Shown: positions 54,351 to 63,587, counted from the stretch's first letter. The stretch is DNA of 64,000 nucleotides from Demequina sp. NBRC 110057 (GCF_002090175.1 NZ_BBRN01000005.1:1-64000); one strand, 5' to 3'. Numbers and translations: made by a program. The notes: a model not told the origin generated them from the letters alone.

Positions 54351-56021
54351 TTACTTGGCGGCTGCCCGCGACGCGGCATGCTTGCCGGCGCGGTAGCCGA
54401 AGACGAGGGCGGGGCCCAGCGTGGCGCCGGCCCCCGGGTAGGTGCGGCCGGCGACCGCCGCGGAGCAGTTGCCCGCGGCATACAGGCCCTCGATGACCGA
54501 GCCGTCGGTGTGGAGCACGCGCGAGTGCTCGTCCGTGAGCAGCCCGCCCTTGGTGCCGAGGTCGCCGAGCACGATCTTGATCGCCGTGAACGGGCCGTGC
54601 GCGATCTCGCCGAGGTTGGGGTTGGGCTTGTGACCGGGGTCGCCGTAGTAGTTGTCGTAGGCGTCGTGACCGCGGTTGAAGTCCTCGTCCTTGCCGGCGC
54701 GCGCGAAGCCGTTGAAGCGCTGGATGGTCGCCTTGAAGGTCTCCTTGTCGACGCCCATCTTCTCGGCGAGCTCCTCGAGGGTGTCGGCCCTGACCGCGAC
54801 GCCCTCCTCGAAGAGCGTCTTCTTGCCAGCGAGGAACGCGTTGTTGAGGTACTTGCGGCCGAACCGCACGTCGGTGACCATCCACGAGTGGTTGGTGCGC
54901 TCCAGCCCGTGCTCGAGCATCGCGTGACCGAAGTCCACGTAGGAGGTGGACTCGTCCACATAGCGGTTGCCCTCCTGGTCCACCACCATGGTGTGCGGCA
55001 TGGAGCGCTCGGAAACCATGAAGATGGCGCCGGTCTTCGACGTGGGAGCGACCGAGGGGCCCCACCACGCGTCGTCCATGAGCGCGACGTCGGCGCCGTG
55101 GCGCTGCCCGATCTCGATGGCGCTGCCGGTGTTGTACGGGTTGCCGGACGAGTACTCGGCGTCGATGCCCTGGTAGGTCGAGCGCCACTCGAGGTTGTGG
55201 TCGAAGCCGCCGGCGCCCAGGTGGACGCCGCGGCGGGTGCGGATGCGGCGTTCTTCCTCCGGTCCCGTCACGACGGCCCCCACGCAGACGCCGTCCTCGA
55301 TGACGAGGTCGGTGACGGGTGTGTTCAGGCGCACCTCGGTGCCCTGCTCGAACTTGGCGATCCACATGAGGCGCGAGGACAGGGACGCGCCCAGGCCGGT
55401 GAGGCGGCGGCCGGTGACGGCGCCGCCGAGCGCGCGGAACACCATGCGCGCGCCGCCCACGAAGCCCGAGGGAGTGGACCAGGCGCGGGCCAGCAGATAC
55501 GTGTCACCCGCGAACAGCGGCAGGCCGGGCGGCATCGCGAAGCGCGCGTGCTGCCACCAGTCGCCGAACTTCTTGGCATCGAACGGGGCGGGCTCGACGG
55601 TGCGGCCGCCCTCCTTGCCGCCCGGCAGCGTCGGGTAGTAGTCGGGGTACGTCTTGGCGGTCTTCCACACCATGCCGTGGCGCTCGAGCCACGAGTGGAC
55701 CACGGGAGCGGTGCGCACGAAGGCCTGGCGGCGCTCGAGCGAGGAGGCCGGCCCCACCTCCTCGGGGGTGCCCACGCACGCGTCGAGGTAGGTCAGCACA
55801 TCCTGCTCGGAGTCGTCGACCCCGATCTCCTTCATGCCGGGGTGGGTGGGCAGCCAGCAGCCGCCGCCGCTCATGCCCGTGGAGCCGCCCCACTTGTCGG
55901 ATCCCTCGACGACGAGGACCTCGAGGCCCTCATCCCTTGCTGCGATCGCGGCGCTCATCGCTGCCGCGCCGGTACCGGCGACGAGAAGGTCGACTTCCTC
56001 GTCCCACTTCTGCTGTGCCAT
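54351..56021 (-). CDS. FAD-dependent 3-ketosteroid-dehydrogenase-like oxidoreductase
   Basis: 556 residues of the fumarate reductase/KstD flavoprotein family. FAD-binding VAGTGAAAMSAAIAA near 14-28 with Glu40 for the ribose, GGSTGMSGG near 46, and C-terminal FAD loop YAAGNCSAAVAG...YPGAGATLGPALVFGYRAG. Closest in layout to ketosteroid delta1- and delta4-dehydrogenases. ATG 56021 is preferred over one 21 bases upstream because GAGAGG sits before it. Upstream lies a palindromic operator and a divergent TetR gene. Confidence 0.83.
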   Translation of the reverse strand: MAQQKWDEEVDLLVAGTGAAAMSAAIAARDEGLEVLVVEGSDKWGGSTGMSGGGCWLPTHPGMKEIGVDDSEQDVLTYLDACVGTPEEVGPASSLERRQAFVRTAPVVHSWLERHGMVWKTAKTYPDYYPTLPGGKEGGRTVEPAPFDAKKFGDWWQHARFAMPPGLPLFAGDTYLLARAWSTPSGFVGGARMVFRALGGAVTGRRLTGLGASLSSRLMWIAKFEQGTEVRLNTPVTDLVIEDGVCVGAVVTGPEEERRIRTRRGVHLGAGGFDHNLEWRSTYQGIDAEYSSGNPYNTGSAIEIGQRHGADVALMDDAWWGPSVAPTSKTGAIFMVSERSMPHTMVVDQEGNRYVDESTSYVDFGHAMLEHGLERTNHSWMVTDVRFGRKYLNNAFLAGKKTLFEEGVAVRADTLEELAEKMGVDKETFKATIQRFNGFARAGKDEDFNRGHDAYDNYYGDPGHKPNPNLGEIAHGPFTAIKIVLGDLGTKGGLLTDEHSRVLHTDGSVIEGLYAAGNCSAAVAGRTYPGAGATLGPALVFGYRAGKHAASRAAAK

Positions 56022-56047
56022 GCCTGTGCCTCTCTGTTGCACGTCCT

Positions 56048-56067
56048 ACCGGACAACTCTGTCCGGT
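56048..56067. promoter_or_regulatory. TetR-type operator ACCGGACA-n4-TGTCCGGT
   Basis: Perfect eight-base arms with a four-base centre in the 61-bp divergent region between flavoprotein and TetR genes. It is immediately upstream of the TetR -10 box TAGTCT (56071-56076), so binding would shut both promoters. Confidence 0.75.
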
Positions 56068-56082
56068 GTCTAGTCTAGGCAC

Positions 56083-56664
56083 ATGACCAACGTCCCGGGA
56101 CCACGCGGCGGCGTGGCGGCGGGGCGCGTCAACCGCGCCGCGCTGATCGCCGCGGCGCGCATCGAATTCGAGGAACGCGGCATCGACGCGCCGCTGTCCG
56201 CGATCGCCAAGCGCGCTGGCGTGGGGCAGGGAAGCCTGTACCGCCACTTCCCCGACAGGGTCGCGCTCGCCGTCGCCGCCTTCGAGGAGAACATCGAGGA
56301 GATCGAGGCCCTGGGCGCCTCGGGCGCGCCGTCGCTGCGGGCGGTCACCGACCTCGTCACCCACCAGGTCGAGGGCGCCACCGCCCTCATCCAACTCATC
56401 GCCACGGAGAGGGCCGATGCGCGGGTGGAGCACATTGCGGACCGCCTGCGGGCGGTGGTCGCCGCCGCGTGGGAGGCCTCCGACGCTGAGGCTCCCGACG
56501 GCGTGACGGCCGACGATGTGATGCTCGCCATCAGCATGGTGGCGACCGCCGTCAGCCTCTCCCCCTCCGCGGACCGGCACCGCATCGCCGAGCGTGCCTG
56601 GAGCCTGCTCGGCCCCGGCATCGGCCAGGCGGCCCCCGTCGCGGCGCGCGGCGGCGAGGCTTAG
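56083..56664 (+). CDS. TetR-family regulator of the SDR/flavoprotein operon
   Basis: 193 residues; TetR helix-turn-helix at about 38-65 (LSAIAKRAGVGQGSLYRHFPDR) preceded by a Gly/Arg-rich tail. A TAGTCT -10 box ends six bases before the ATG, so it is leaderless. Divergent from the oxidoreductase genes with a palindromic operator between. Its stop codon overlaps the opposing LacI gene stop by four bases. Confidence 0.88.
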   Translation: MTNVPGPRGGVAAGRVNRAALIAAARIEFEERGIDAPLSAIAKRAGVGQGSLYRHFPDRVALAVAAFEENIEEIEALGASGAPSLRAVTDLVTHQVEGATALIQLIATERADARVEHIADRLRAVVAAAWEASDAEAPDGVTADDVMLAISMVATAVSLSPSADRHRIAERAWSLLGPGIGQAAPVAARGGEA

Positions 56665-57761
56665 GCGGACTCGCGCTCCACGAGGCGCGTGGGAAGCACC
56701 GTGGTGCGCTGGCGGTCGGTGTTCCCGGCCAGCACCTCCAGCAGGATGTCGGCCATCTCACGCCCCATCTCGACGGAGGGCTGGCGCACCGTCGTGAGCG
56801 GCACCTCGCACGACTGCGCGGCGGGGCTGTCGTCGTACCCCACGATTGCGATGTCACCCGGGATCGAGAAGCCACGGTCGATGAGCACGGGCATGGCGCC
56901 GCTCGTCATGAGGTCCGAGGCGATGAAGACGCCGTCCACCTCGGGGTAGATCTCGACGAGCTCGCGTGCGGCACGCGCGCCGCCGATCACGGAGTAGTCG
57001 CCGTCGATGACCGGTCCGGGGGTGAGCCCGGCCGTCTCGAGCGTCGACCGCCACCCCTCGACGCGGTCGAGGGCGCTCTGCATCGACAGCGGGCCGGAGA
57101 TGGTGGCGATGTTGCGGCAGCCGCGGTCCACGAGGCGCTGGGTGGCTGTCACCGCGCCGTCGACGTTGTCGACGTCGACGACCCAGCAGTCGACTCCCGA
57201 GAGCCCGGAGCGACCGCCGAAGACCATCGGCAGCATCTGGCCGATCTGAGTCAGGGACGTGTCCGACGTGTGATGAGAGACCACCACCACTCCGTCGACG
57301 GCGCCGCCGGCGAGGTAGCGCAGCATCTTTCCCTGCGGGGCATGGTCGGCGATCATGAGCGTCAGGACGTAGTCCGACTGCTCCAGTCGGTCATTGATGC
57401 CCGCGACGATGGAGGCGAAGTACACGTCGCCGAAGAAGCGCGTGGTGTCCTCGGGAACCACCAGCGCGATGGCATGGCTCTGCTGGCTCGCGAGCGAGCG
57501 CGCGGCGCGGTTGGGCACGTAGCCGAGCTCCGCGATCGCCTTGCGCACTGCCGCGGCCGAGTCGGGGTGCACCTTGGGCGAGCCGTTCACCACGCGGGAG
57601 ACGGTGGCGCGGGAGACCCCCGCCAGCGCCGCGACCGCCTCGAGGGTGGGCGCGACGTGGCGCGTGTAGGTTCGCTCGGGGGCTCCCGGCGAGCGGGGGG
57701 CGGCTGAGGTGCCGCCCCCTCGCTCGCCGTTGAGCGCGCGGACGCCGGGTGCCTGTGTCAT
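56661..57761 (-). CDS. LacI-family regulator of the sugar importer
   Basis: 366 residues: about 36 extra N-terminal residues, LacI helix-turn-helix at 38-62 (LEAVAALAGVSRATVSRVVNG) with hinge helix near 80-90, then a periplasmic-binding-like sensor domain. Last gene of the ABC operon, three bases after the second permease. The GAGAGCGCTC operators upstream of the binding-protein gene are like those of CebR-type cellobiose/beta-glucoside repressors, so a glucan oligosaccharide inducer is plausible. A GTG near residue 36 is a possible shorter start. Confidence 0.9.
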   Translation of the reverse strand: MTQAPGVRALNGERGGGTSAAPRSPGAPERTYTRHVAPTLEAVAALAGVSRATVSRVVNGSPKVHPDSAAAVRKAIAELGYVPNRAARSLASQQSHAIALVVPEDTTRFFGDVYFASIVAGINDRLEQSDYVLTLMIADHAPQGKMLRYLAGGAVDGVVVVSHHTSDTSLTQIGQMLPMVFGGRSGLSGVDCWVVDVDNVDGAVTATQRLVDRGCRNIATISGPLSMQSALDRVEGWRSTLETAGLTPGPVIDGDYSVIGGARAARELVEIYPEVDGVFIASDLMTSGAMPVLIDRGFSIPGDIAIVGYDDSPAAQSCEVPLTTVRQPSVEMGREMADILLEVLAGNTDRQRTTVLPTRLVERESA

Positions 57762-57764
57762 GGG

Positions 57765-58616
57765 TTAACCCTTGACGGCTCCCGCCATGATGCCCGAGAC
57801 CAGCTGGCGACCCGTGAAGACGAACAGGATCAGCAGCGGCACGGTGGCGAGCAGCACGCCCGCCAGCACCAGCGAGTAGTCGACGAAGTAGCTGGCCTGC
57901 AGCACGGACAGCGCCACCGGCAGCGTGGGGTTGGACTGGTCCAGCACGATGAACGGCCAGAAGAAGTTGTTCCACGACTGCACGAACGTGAACAGGAACA
58001 GCATCGCGGCGGCCGGGCGCACGGCCGGGACGGCCACGTGCCAGAACGTGCGGATCATGTTGCAGCCGTCCACGCGGGCGGCCTCGATGAGCTCGGTGGG
58101 AAGCGACTGCTCCATGTACTGGGTCATCCAGAACACTCCGAACGCCGTCACCAGCGCGGGGATGATGACCGCCCACAGCGATCCCGTCCAGCCGTAGCGC
58201 GACATGATGATGTACAGCGGCACCACGCCCAGCTGGACAGGCACGGCCATCGTCGCGATGACGGCGATGAACAGGCCGCCGCTGCCCTTGAAGCGCAGCT
58301 TGGCGAACGCGTAGCCCGCGAGCGTGGAAAGCACCACGGTCGTGACAGACACCGTGGTGGAGACGATCAGGGAGTTGCCCAGCGCCTTCCAGAAGTTGAC
58401 CGCGTCGGCGTTGATGACCGTCGAGGCGTTCTCGAAGAAGTTGCCCAGCGGGATCCACGACATGTTGGGGTCGCGAACCGTGGTCGAGTCGCCCGAACCG
58501 ATGAGGAACGACCAGTAGAAGGGGAACAGCGAGGCGATCAGCACCGCGGCGAGGGCGCCGTAGACGAAGATCCCGGGTCGATTGAGGTTGACCATTCCCT
58601 TGCGCTTGATCGCCAT
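57765..58616 (-). CDS. Sugar ABC permease, MalG type
   Basis: 283 residues, six helices, EAA loop with EAARVDGCNMIRTFWHVAVP near 180-200 as in carbohydrate uptake transporter family 1. Start ATG shares one base with the stop of the first permease gene (TGATG); GGGAG lies upstream. C-terminal GIMAGAVKG is typical of MalG/GanQ-like subunits. No ATPase gene is present in the operon, so a shared MsiK-like ATPase elsewhere is needed. Confidence 0.92.
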   Translation of the reverse strand: MAIKRKGMVNLNRPGIFVYGALAAVLIASLFPFYWSFLIGSGDSTTVRDPNMSWIPLGNFFENASTVINADAVNFWKALGNSLIVSTTVSVTTVVLSTLAGYAFAKLRFKGSGGLFIAVIATMAVPVQLGVVPLYIIMSRYGWTGSLWAVIIPALVTAFGVFWMTQYMEQSLPTELIEAARVDGCNMIRTFWHVAVPAVRPAAAMLFLFTFVQSWNNFFWPFIVLDQSNPTLPVALSVLQASYFVDYSLVLAGVLLATVPLLILFVFTGRQLVSGIMAGAVKG

Positions 58617-59569
58617 CACTTGCTCCCGGACGTGTCGGAGGAGATGAGTCGTCGCGTGAGCCAGAAGTTCAGCAGGCCGAACGCGAGGATGATCAGGAAC
58701 AGCAGCCACGCGATTGCCGCGGCTCGGCCGAAGTTCAACTGACCCCATCCCGTGTTGTACATGTACATCGTGATCGTGAGCCACTGCTTGTCGGGGCCAC
58801 CGGTACCGGTGGTGTCGAACATGCGCGGCTCATCGAAGATCTGAAGTCCACCGATGGTCGACGTGATGATCACGAAGATGGCGGTGGGGCGAATCTGCGG
58901 CAGCGTCACCGAGAAGAACCGGCGCGCCTTGCCAGCGCCGTCGATCGCGGCGGCCTCGTACAGCTCGCGCGGGATCGCCTGCATGGCGGCCAGCAGGATC
59001 AGGGCGTTGTATCCGATCCAGCGGAAGTTCACCATCGAGGCGATCGCGATGTGGCTGGGAATCACGTCAATGTGCCAGGCGATGGGCCCGATGCCGATGT
59101 AGCCGAGCCAGTGGTTGATCAGGCCATACGTGTCGCCAAAGAGCTGGGAGAAGATCAGCGCGACGGCGACCGGCATCATGACGTAGGGGACGAGGACGCC
59201 CATACGCCAGAAGGTGCGCGCGCGGAGGTTGTGGTCGAGCATCGCCGCGATGAACGTCGCGATGATGACCTGCGGGACCGACGACAGCAGGAAGATCGAG
59301 AAGGTGTTGCGCAGCGCGATCCAGAACTGGCGGTCATTCAGGACGTACTGGAAGTTGTCCCAGCCGAGGAACTCTCCGGTGTTGCGGATCGAGTCCCAGT
59401 CCATGAAGGAGATCACGGCGGTGTAGATGATCGGGAACAGGCCGGTGAGGCCGAACACGATGAAGAACGGTGCGATGTAGAGGTACGGGGACGCCTTCAC
59501 ATCCCAGCGCCCGAGCCTGTCGCGCCACGTGTACTGCGCGGGGCGAGGCTCAACTTCTGTCGTTGCCAT
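58616..59569 (-). CDS. Sugar ABC permease, MalF type
   Basis: 317 residues with six helices and EAA loop EAAAIDGAGKARRFFSVTLP near 215-235. N-terminal cytoplasmic segment of about 30 residues. AAAGGAA precedes the ATG. Partners with the 57765-58616 permease; both follow the binding-protein gene, from which they are separated by a strong hairpin. Confidence 0.92.
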   Translation of the reverse strand: MATTEVEPRPAQYTWRDRLGRWDVKASPYLYIAPFFIVFGLTGLFPIIYTAVISFMDWDSIRNTGEFLGWDNFQYVLNDRQFWIALRNTFSIFLLSSVPQVIIATFIAAMLDHNLRARTFWRMGVLVPYVMMPVAVALIFSQLFGDTYGLINHWLGYIGIGPIAWHIDVIPSHIAIASMVNFRWIGYNALILLAAMQAIPRELYEAAAIDGAGKARRFFSVTLPQIRPTAIFVIITSTIGGLQIFDEPRMFDTTGTGGPDKQWLTITMYMYNTGWGQLNFGRAAAIAWLLFLIILAFGLLNFWLTRRLISSDTSGSK

Positions 59570-59612
59570 GAGGTTCCTTTGGACGGTCGCGGCGAGTGGC
59601 TGAGGGGAGCGG

Positions 59613-59647
59613 GTCCGGGGCGCCCCTCCGTGAGGGACGCCCCGGAC
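59613..59647 (-). other. Strong intra-operon hairpin
   Basis: Sixteen-base arms with a single mismatch (GTCCGGGGCG... / ...CGCCCCGGAC), three-base loop, between the binding-protein stop and the first permease. Likely a partial terminator or 3' mRNA stabiliser that makes binding protein more abundant than the permeases. Confidence 0.7.
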
Positions 59648-59665
59648 TGTCAAGCATCAGCTGGT

Positions 59666-61012
59666 TTAGCCGAGGCCCTGAATCTCGCTCGCGGCCTTGT
59701 CCCACGAGGTGGCGGCGTCATCCGTGCCACCCTCCACGCGGTTCAGAGCGTCCGTGATCGAGGTGTTGATCTGGAAGTAGTACTCACCCTTGAAGGCGGA
59801 CGGCGCGACGGCCGCAGCGCGGTCGGCGAACAGCGTGCCGATCGGGGCGTCGTTGAAGAACTCGTTGGTGGCGTCGGCCACGGCGGGGTCCTCGTAGGCG
59901 GCCGGCTGGCTGGGGTAGGTGCCCGCGTTGGCGAACGCCTTGGCCTGCTGCTCGGGGGCAGTCAGCCACAGGGCCAGCTTCTTGGCCTCCTCGACGTTGG
60001 CGCCGCTCGAGGGAACGGTCAGCCACGAGCCACCCCAGTTGCCGCCACCGTTGGGGAACACGTTGGCGATGTTCCAGTCGGTGGTGTCGGGGGCGTTACC
60101 CGAGATGACGCCGAGCATCCACGGCGGGCACAGCATCGTCGCGTAGTCGCCGTTCGACATACCGGCGTACCAGTCGTCCGACCACTGGGTGTAGTGAGCG
60201 GACTGGTCGGGCGTGGCAGCGGTGAGCTGGTCGTAGGCGGCCTTCACGTCGGCGTTGTCGAGCGCGATGATGTCGCCCGAGTCGGCGTCCTCGTAGGCGG
60301 GGTCAAGCTGGTTGACCATGCCCTGCCAGATGCCGGCGGCCGAGTCGAAGAAGCCCTTACCGGTGGCGTCGGAGTACTCCTGGCCCACCTCGAAGAAGTT
60401 GGCCCAGTCGCCGTCGAGCAGCTCGGCGACACCCTCGGGGTCGCTCGGCAGCCCGGCCTCCTCGAACAGCGAGGAGCGGTAGCAGACGGCCTCGGGGCCG
60501 ACGTCGGTGCCGGCGCCGATGAGGCGACCGTCAGCGTCGGTCGCGTCGGCGGTCTTGGACTCGAGCCAGCGGTCGGCCGTCTCATCCGAGGTGAGGTCCT
60601 CGAGGAGGTCCGAGTACTGCATGACCTCGGGCATCCAGTCGACCTCGATCATCTCGACGTCGGCGAGGCCACCGGGGCCCAGCTTGGTGAAGAAGTTCTC
60701 GCGAGCGTCGCCCGACTCGGCCTTGCGGTCGTAGGTGATGGTGACGTTCGGGTTGAGGTCCATGTACTCCTGAATCAGGTCGTACTGGTAGTCGCCCTCG
60801 TCGGGGGTCTCGCTGTCCTGGTAGCCAGGGGTGTTGAAGGTCGCGAGGGTGAGGGTGACAGGCTCGCCCGAGCCGCCGTCCTCCGAGGTCTCTGCGGTCG
60901 AGGAGCTGGTGGTCTCCTCGTCGTCGCCGCTGGAGCAGCCGGCGATGGTCAGGGCGAAGATCGCGGCACCTGCGGTGAGGGCCAGCGTCTTCTTGCGGCG
61001 TGTGAAGCTCAC
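59666..61012 (-). CDS. Sugar ABC extracellular binding lipoprotein
   Basis: 448 residues of solute-binding family 1. Lipobox IAGC with Cys26, an acidic Ser/Thr/Glu linker and the sugar-binding domain from about 50. The GTG at 61012 is chosen since AAAGGAG ends five bases before it; the GTG at 61018 would overlap that Shine-Dalgarno. Acidic, Trp/Tyr-rich binding face fits an oligosaccharide. First gene of the LacI-controlled operon. Confidence 0.92.
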   Translation of the reverse strand: MSFTRRKKTLALTAGAAIFALTIAGCSSGDDEETTSSSTAETSEDGGSGEPVTLTLATFNTPGYQDSETPDEGDYQYDLIQEYMDLNPNVTITYDRKAESGDARENFFTKLGPGGLADVEMIEVDWMPEVMQYSDLLEDLTSDETADRWLESKTADATDADGRLIGAGTDVGPEAVCYRSSLFEEAGLPSDPEGVAELLDGDWANFFEVGQEYSDATGKGFFDSAAGIWQGMVNQLDPAYEDADSGDIIALDNADVKAAYDQLTAATPDQSAHYTQWSDDWYAGMSNGDYATMLCPPWMLGVISGNAPDTTDWNIANVFPNGGGNWGGSWLTVPSSGANVEEAKKLALWLTAPEQQAKAFANAGTYPSQPAAYEDPAVADATNEFFNDAPIGTLFADRAAAVAPSAFKGEYYFQINTSITDALNRVEGGTDDAATSWDKAASEIQGLG

Positions 61013-61056
61013 GTTCACTCCTTTGTGAGTCCTGTTGATGTGACCAAGATTCGCTG

Positions 61057-61091
61057 GAGAGAGCGCTCTCTCGTGCGTGAGAGCGCTCCCA
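61057..61091. promoter_or_regulatory. Two CebR-like LacI operators
   Basis: A 16-bp perfect palindrome GAGAGAGCGCTCTCTC (61057-61072) and TGAGAGCGCTCCCA (61078-61091), the second one base from the CebR consensus TGGGAGCGCTCCCA. Their centres are 20 bases apart, i.e. on the same helix face, 45-80 bases before the binding-protein start. Confidence 0.75.
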
Positions 61092-61147
61092 CGAATCGAG
61101 ATGACCGTACCCCCGGGCGGGGGTGGTGTCCATCCAGATGTCCCGTT

Positions 61148-61198
61148 TCAAAACGTTTCGATACCGTTTCGTGACCTTGGGTTATCGAAACGTTGCGA
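61148..61198. promoter_or_regulatory. Second LacI-type operator pair / long inverted repeat
   Basis: Two near-palindromes of the form TCGAAACGTTTCGA, at 61148-61161 and 61185-61198, each with one mismatched pair. They also make a 12-base perfect inverted repeat AACGTTTCGATA (61152-61163) / TATCGAAACGTT (61183-61194). Different from the CebR-like sites next to it, so probably a second regulator. Confidence 0.55.
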
Positions 61199-61328
61199 CC
61201 GCTCCTTCGCGAGCCCCGACATCACCTCCTCCCTGGGACCGGTCACAGCCTGGGGCGGGCGCCCCCGAGGCCTCGCCACCGCATCGGCCGGGAGGAATGT
61301 CCGCGCCACGGGGACCGTTGCCCGTGGC

Positions 61329-62255
61329 GTGAAAGCCATCGCGTACTCCGCCTTCGGCGGCCCCGAGGTCCTGTCCGTCACCGATCTCCCCGATCCCCAC
61401 CCGGGCCCCGACAGCGTCGTGGTGGAGGTGCATGCCGCGGCGATCAACCCCGTCGACAACTACCTGCGCGGCGGTCACCTGGACGGCGTCCTCGACACCC
61501 ACTTTCCCGCCGTCCCGGGCTGGGACGTCGCCGGCGTGGTGGTCCAGACGGGCCTCGACACCCCGGAGTTCTCGGTGGGCGACAAGGTCTTCGCGTACGC
61601 GCGCAAGGACGTCGTGGGCGGCGGCACGCTCGCCGAGCGCGTCGCACTTCCCGTGCGCACCGCAGCCCTCGCGCCGCGGTCGCTGAGCCTCGTCGAGGCC
61701 GCGGCGGTCCCCCTCACCGGCCTGACCGCGCTGCAGACGCTGCGCCGCGCGGGCGTGACCGAAGGAGACAGGGTGCTGATTCACGGCGCCGCCGGCGGCG
61801 TGGGCACGTTTGGCGTCCAGATCGCCAGGCACCTGGGCGCGCACGTGGTGGGCACGGCATCGGCCGCGAACCACGACTACGTGTGTGACCTCGGCGCCGA
61901 GCCCGTCGAGTACGGCGAGCACCTCGTCGAGCACGCCTCCGAACACGCCCCCGAAGGCTTCGACAAGATCATCGACTTCGCGGGCGGCGCCTCGCTCGAC
62001 TCGGCCGCCGCACTCCTGGCGCCCACCGGCACCGTCGCCTCCATCGCCGATGCGCGCGCGGCCACGGAACTGGGCGGCCACTACGTGTGGGTCCGACCCT
62101 CGTCGGAGGACCTCGCCACGCTTGCGGGCCTCATCGACGACGGCCATGTGCGGGTCGAGGTGGCGCGCACGTATCCGCTCGAGCAGGCCGCCGAGGCCTA
62201 CCGTGACCTCGCCGGCGGACACACGCGCGGCAAGATCGTCGTCACCGTCCGCTAG
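61329..62255 (+). CDS. Zinc-independent alcohol dehydrogenase / quinone oxidoreductase (MDR family)
   Basis: 308 residues of the quinone oxidoreductase-like medium-chain family. AINPVDNYLRGG near 37, no structural-zinc cysteine cluster, and NADPH-binding GAAGGVGTFGVQIAR near 148-162. Substrate unknown. GTG 61329 gives a normal N-terminus (KAIAYSAFGGPEVL) but its ribosome binding site is weak. Transcription may be under the TCGAAACGTTTCGA repeats upstream. Confidence 0.88.
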   Translation: MKAIAYSAFGGPEVLSVTDLPDPHPGPDSVVVEVHAAAINPVDNYLRGGHLDGVLDTHFPAVPGWDVAGVVVQTGLDTPEFSVGDKVFAYARKDVVGGGTLAERVALPVRTAALAPRSLSLVEAAAVPLTGLTALQTLRRAGVTEGDRVLIHGAAGGVGTFGVQIARHLGAHVVGTASAANHDYVCDLGAEPVEYGEHLVEHASEHAPEGFDKIIDFAGGASLDSAAALLAPTGTVASIADARAATELGGHYVWVRPSSEDLATLAGLIDDGHVRVEVARTYPLEQAAEAYRDLAGGHTRGKIVVTVR

Positions 62256-62273
62256 GACGGCGCGACCGAGCGG

Positions 62274-63359
62274 TCAGGCGTCGCGGCTCGCCAGGGTGGC
62301 CTGACCGAGCACCCGCGTGCCCTGGTAGATCACCAACGACTGGCCTGCCGCCACGCCGCGCATCGGCTCGTCGAGGCGGACCGTCAGGCGGTCGCCCTCC
62401 CTGACCACCGTGCCGCGGGTGGGCGCGCCGTGGGCGCGCACCTGAGCCTCGCAGGCGACCGGGGCATCGGCCGTCACGTCCGGGGCGAGCCACACGGTGT
62501 CCTCGCCCACGAGCGTCGAGACCGACAGCAGCGTCTCGGGGCCCACCGTGACGACGTTGCGCCCGGTGTCGACGCCGGTGACGTAGCGGGGAGCGCCATC
62601 GGCGGCGGGGCGGCCGAGCCCGAGGCCCTTGCGCTGGCCCACGGTGTACGCGTACGCACCCTGGTGGGCACCCACCACGGCGCCGTCCTGGTCCACGATC
62701 TCGCCGGGCCTCTCCCCCAGCTCGCGCTGCAGGAAGCCCTTGGTGTCGCCGTCGGCGACGAAGCAGATGTCGTACGAGTCGGGCTTGTTGCTCACGCCGA
62801 GGCCACGCGCGGCGGCCTCGGCGCGCACCTCCGCCTTGGACGCCATGTCGCCCAGGGGGAACATCGAGCGCGCCAGCTTCTCGGGGCCCATCACGGCAAG
62901 GACGTACGACTGATCCTTCGCGGCGTCGCGCGCGCGGTGCAGCTCCCTGACGCCGTCCTCGCGGATGACGGCGCGGGCGTAGTGCCCGGTGGCGACGGCG
63001 TCGAAGCCGAGCACCTCCGCTCGCTCCAGGAGCGTGTCGAACTTGATGTGCTCGTTGCAGCGCACGCAGGGGTTGGGGGTGCGGCCGGCCGCGTACTCGT
63101 CGAGGAAGTCACGCACCACGAGGTCGTGGAACTCGTCCGAGAGGTCCCACACGTAGTACGGGATGCCCAGCTTGTCGGCCGCGCGGCGCGCGTCGTGGCT
63201 GTCCTCGAGGGAGCAGCAGCCGCGCGATCCCGAGCGGAACTCGTCGCGGTTGCGGCTGAGGGCCATATGGACGCCCACCACGTCGTGGCCGGCGTCGACC
63301 GCTCGCGCGGCCGCGACGGCGGAGTCGACTCCACCGGACAGGGCGGCGAGCACGCGCAT
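62274..63359 (-). CDS. mnmA: tRNA-specific 2-thiouridylase MnmA
   Basis: 361 residues. Thiolates U34 of Lys, Glu and Gln tRNAs. PP-loop motif [12 protein letters not shown] at 6-17; catalytic cysteines Cys98 (PNPCVRCN) and Cys199 (SYDICF) are present; C-terminal beta-barrel domain complete. ATG 63359 has a perfect AAGGAGG. Converges on the oxidoreductase gene and lies divergent from the tRNA-Leu. Confidence 0.96.
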   Translation of the reverse strand: MRVLAALSGGVDSAVAAARAVDAGHDVVGVHMALSRNRDEFRSGSRGCCSLEDSHDARRAADKLGIPYYVWDLSDEFHDLVVRDFLDEYAAGRTPNPCVRCNEHIKFDTLLERAEVLGFDAVATGHYARAVIREDGVRELHRARDAAKDQSYVLAVMGPEKLARSMFPLGDMASKAEVRAEAAARGLGVSNKPDSYDICFVADGDTKGFLQRELGERPGEIVDQDGAVVGAHQGAYAYTVGQRKGLGLGRPAADGAPRYVTGVDTGRNVVTVGPETLLSVSTLVGEDTVWLAPDVTADAPVACEAQVRAHGAPTRGTVVREGDRLTVRLDEPMRGVAAGQSLVIYQGTRVLGQATLASRDA

Positions 63360-63443
63360 GGGGACCTCCTTGGATTGCGGCCCGTCCATGGTACGCGGGG
63401 CGCGCACCGGCGGGCACGCGCGGACCCGTATCCTGGTGGCCGC

Positions 63444-63525
<82 letters not shown>

Positions 63526-63534
63526 CCCTCACAG

Positions 63535-63578
63535 CACGTCGGCCCCGGTCACCCTCGCGGGTGGCCGGGGCCGACGTG
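63535..63578. terminator. Bidirectional terminator, tRNA-Leu / trxA
   Basis: Twenty-base arms 63535-63554 and 63559-63578, paired throughout with one G-T wobble, four-base loop TCGC. Serves both the tRNA (+) and the thioredoxin gene (-). Confidence 0.88.
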
Positions 63579-63587
63579 TGAAGAGAG

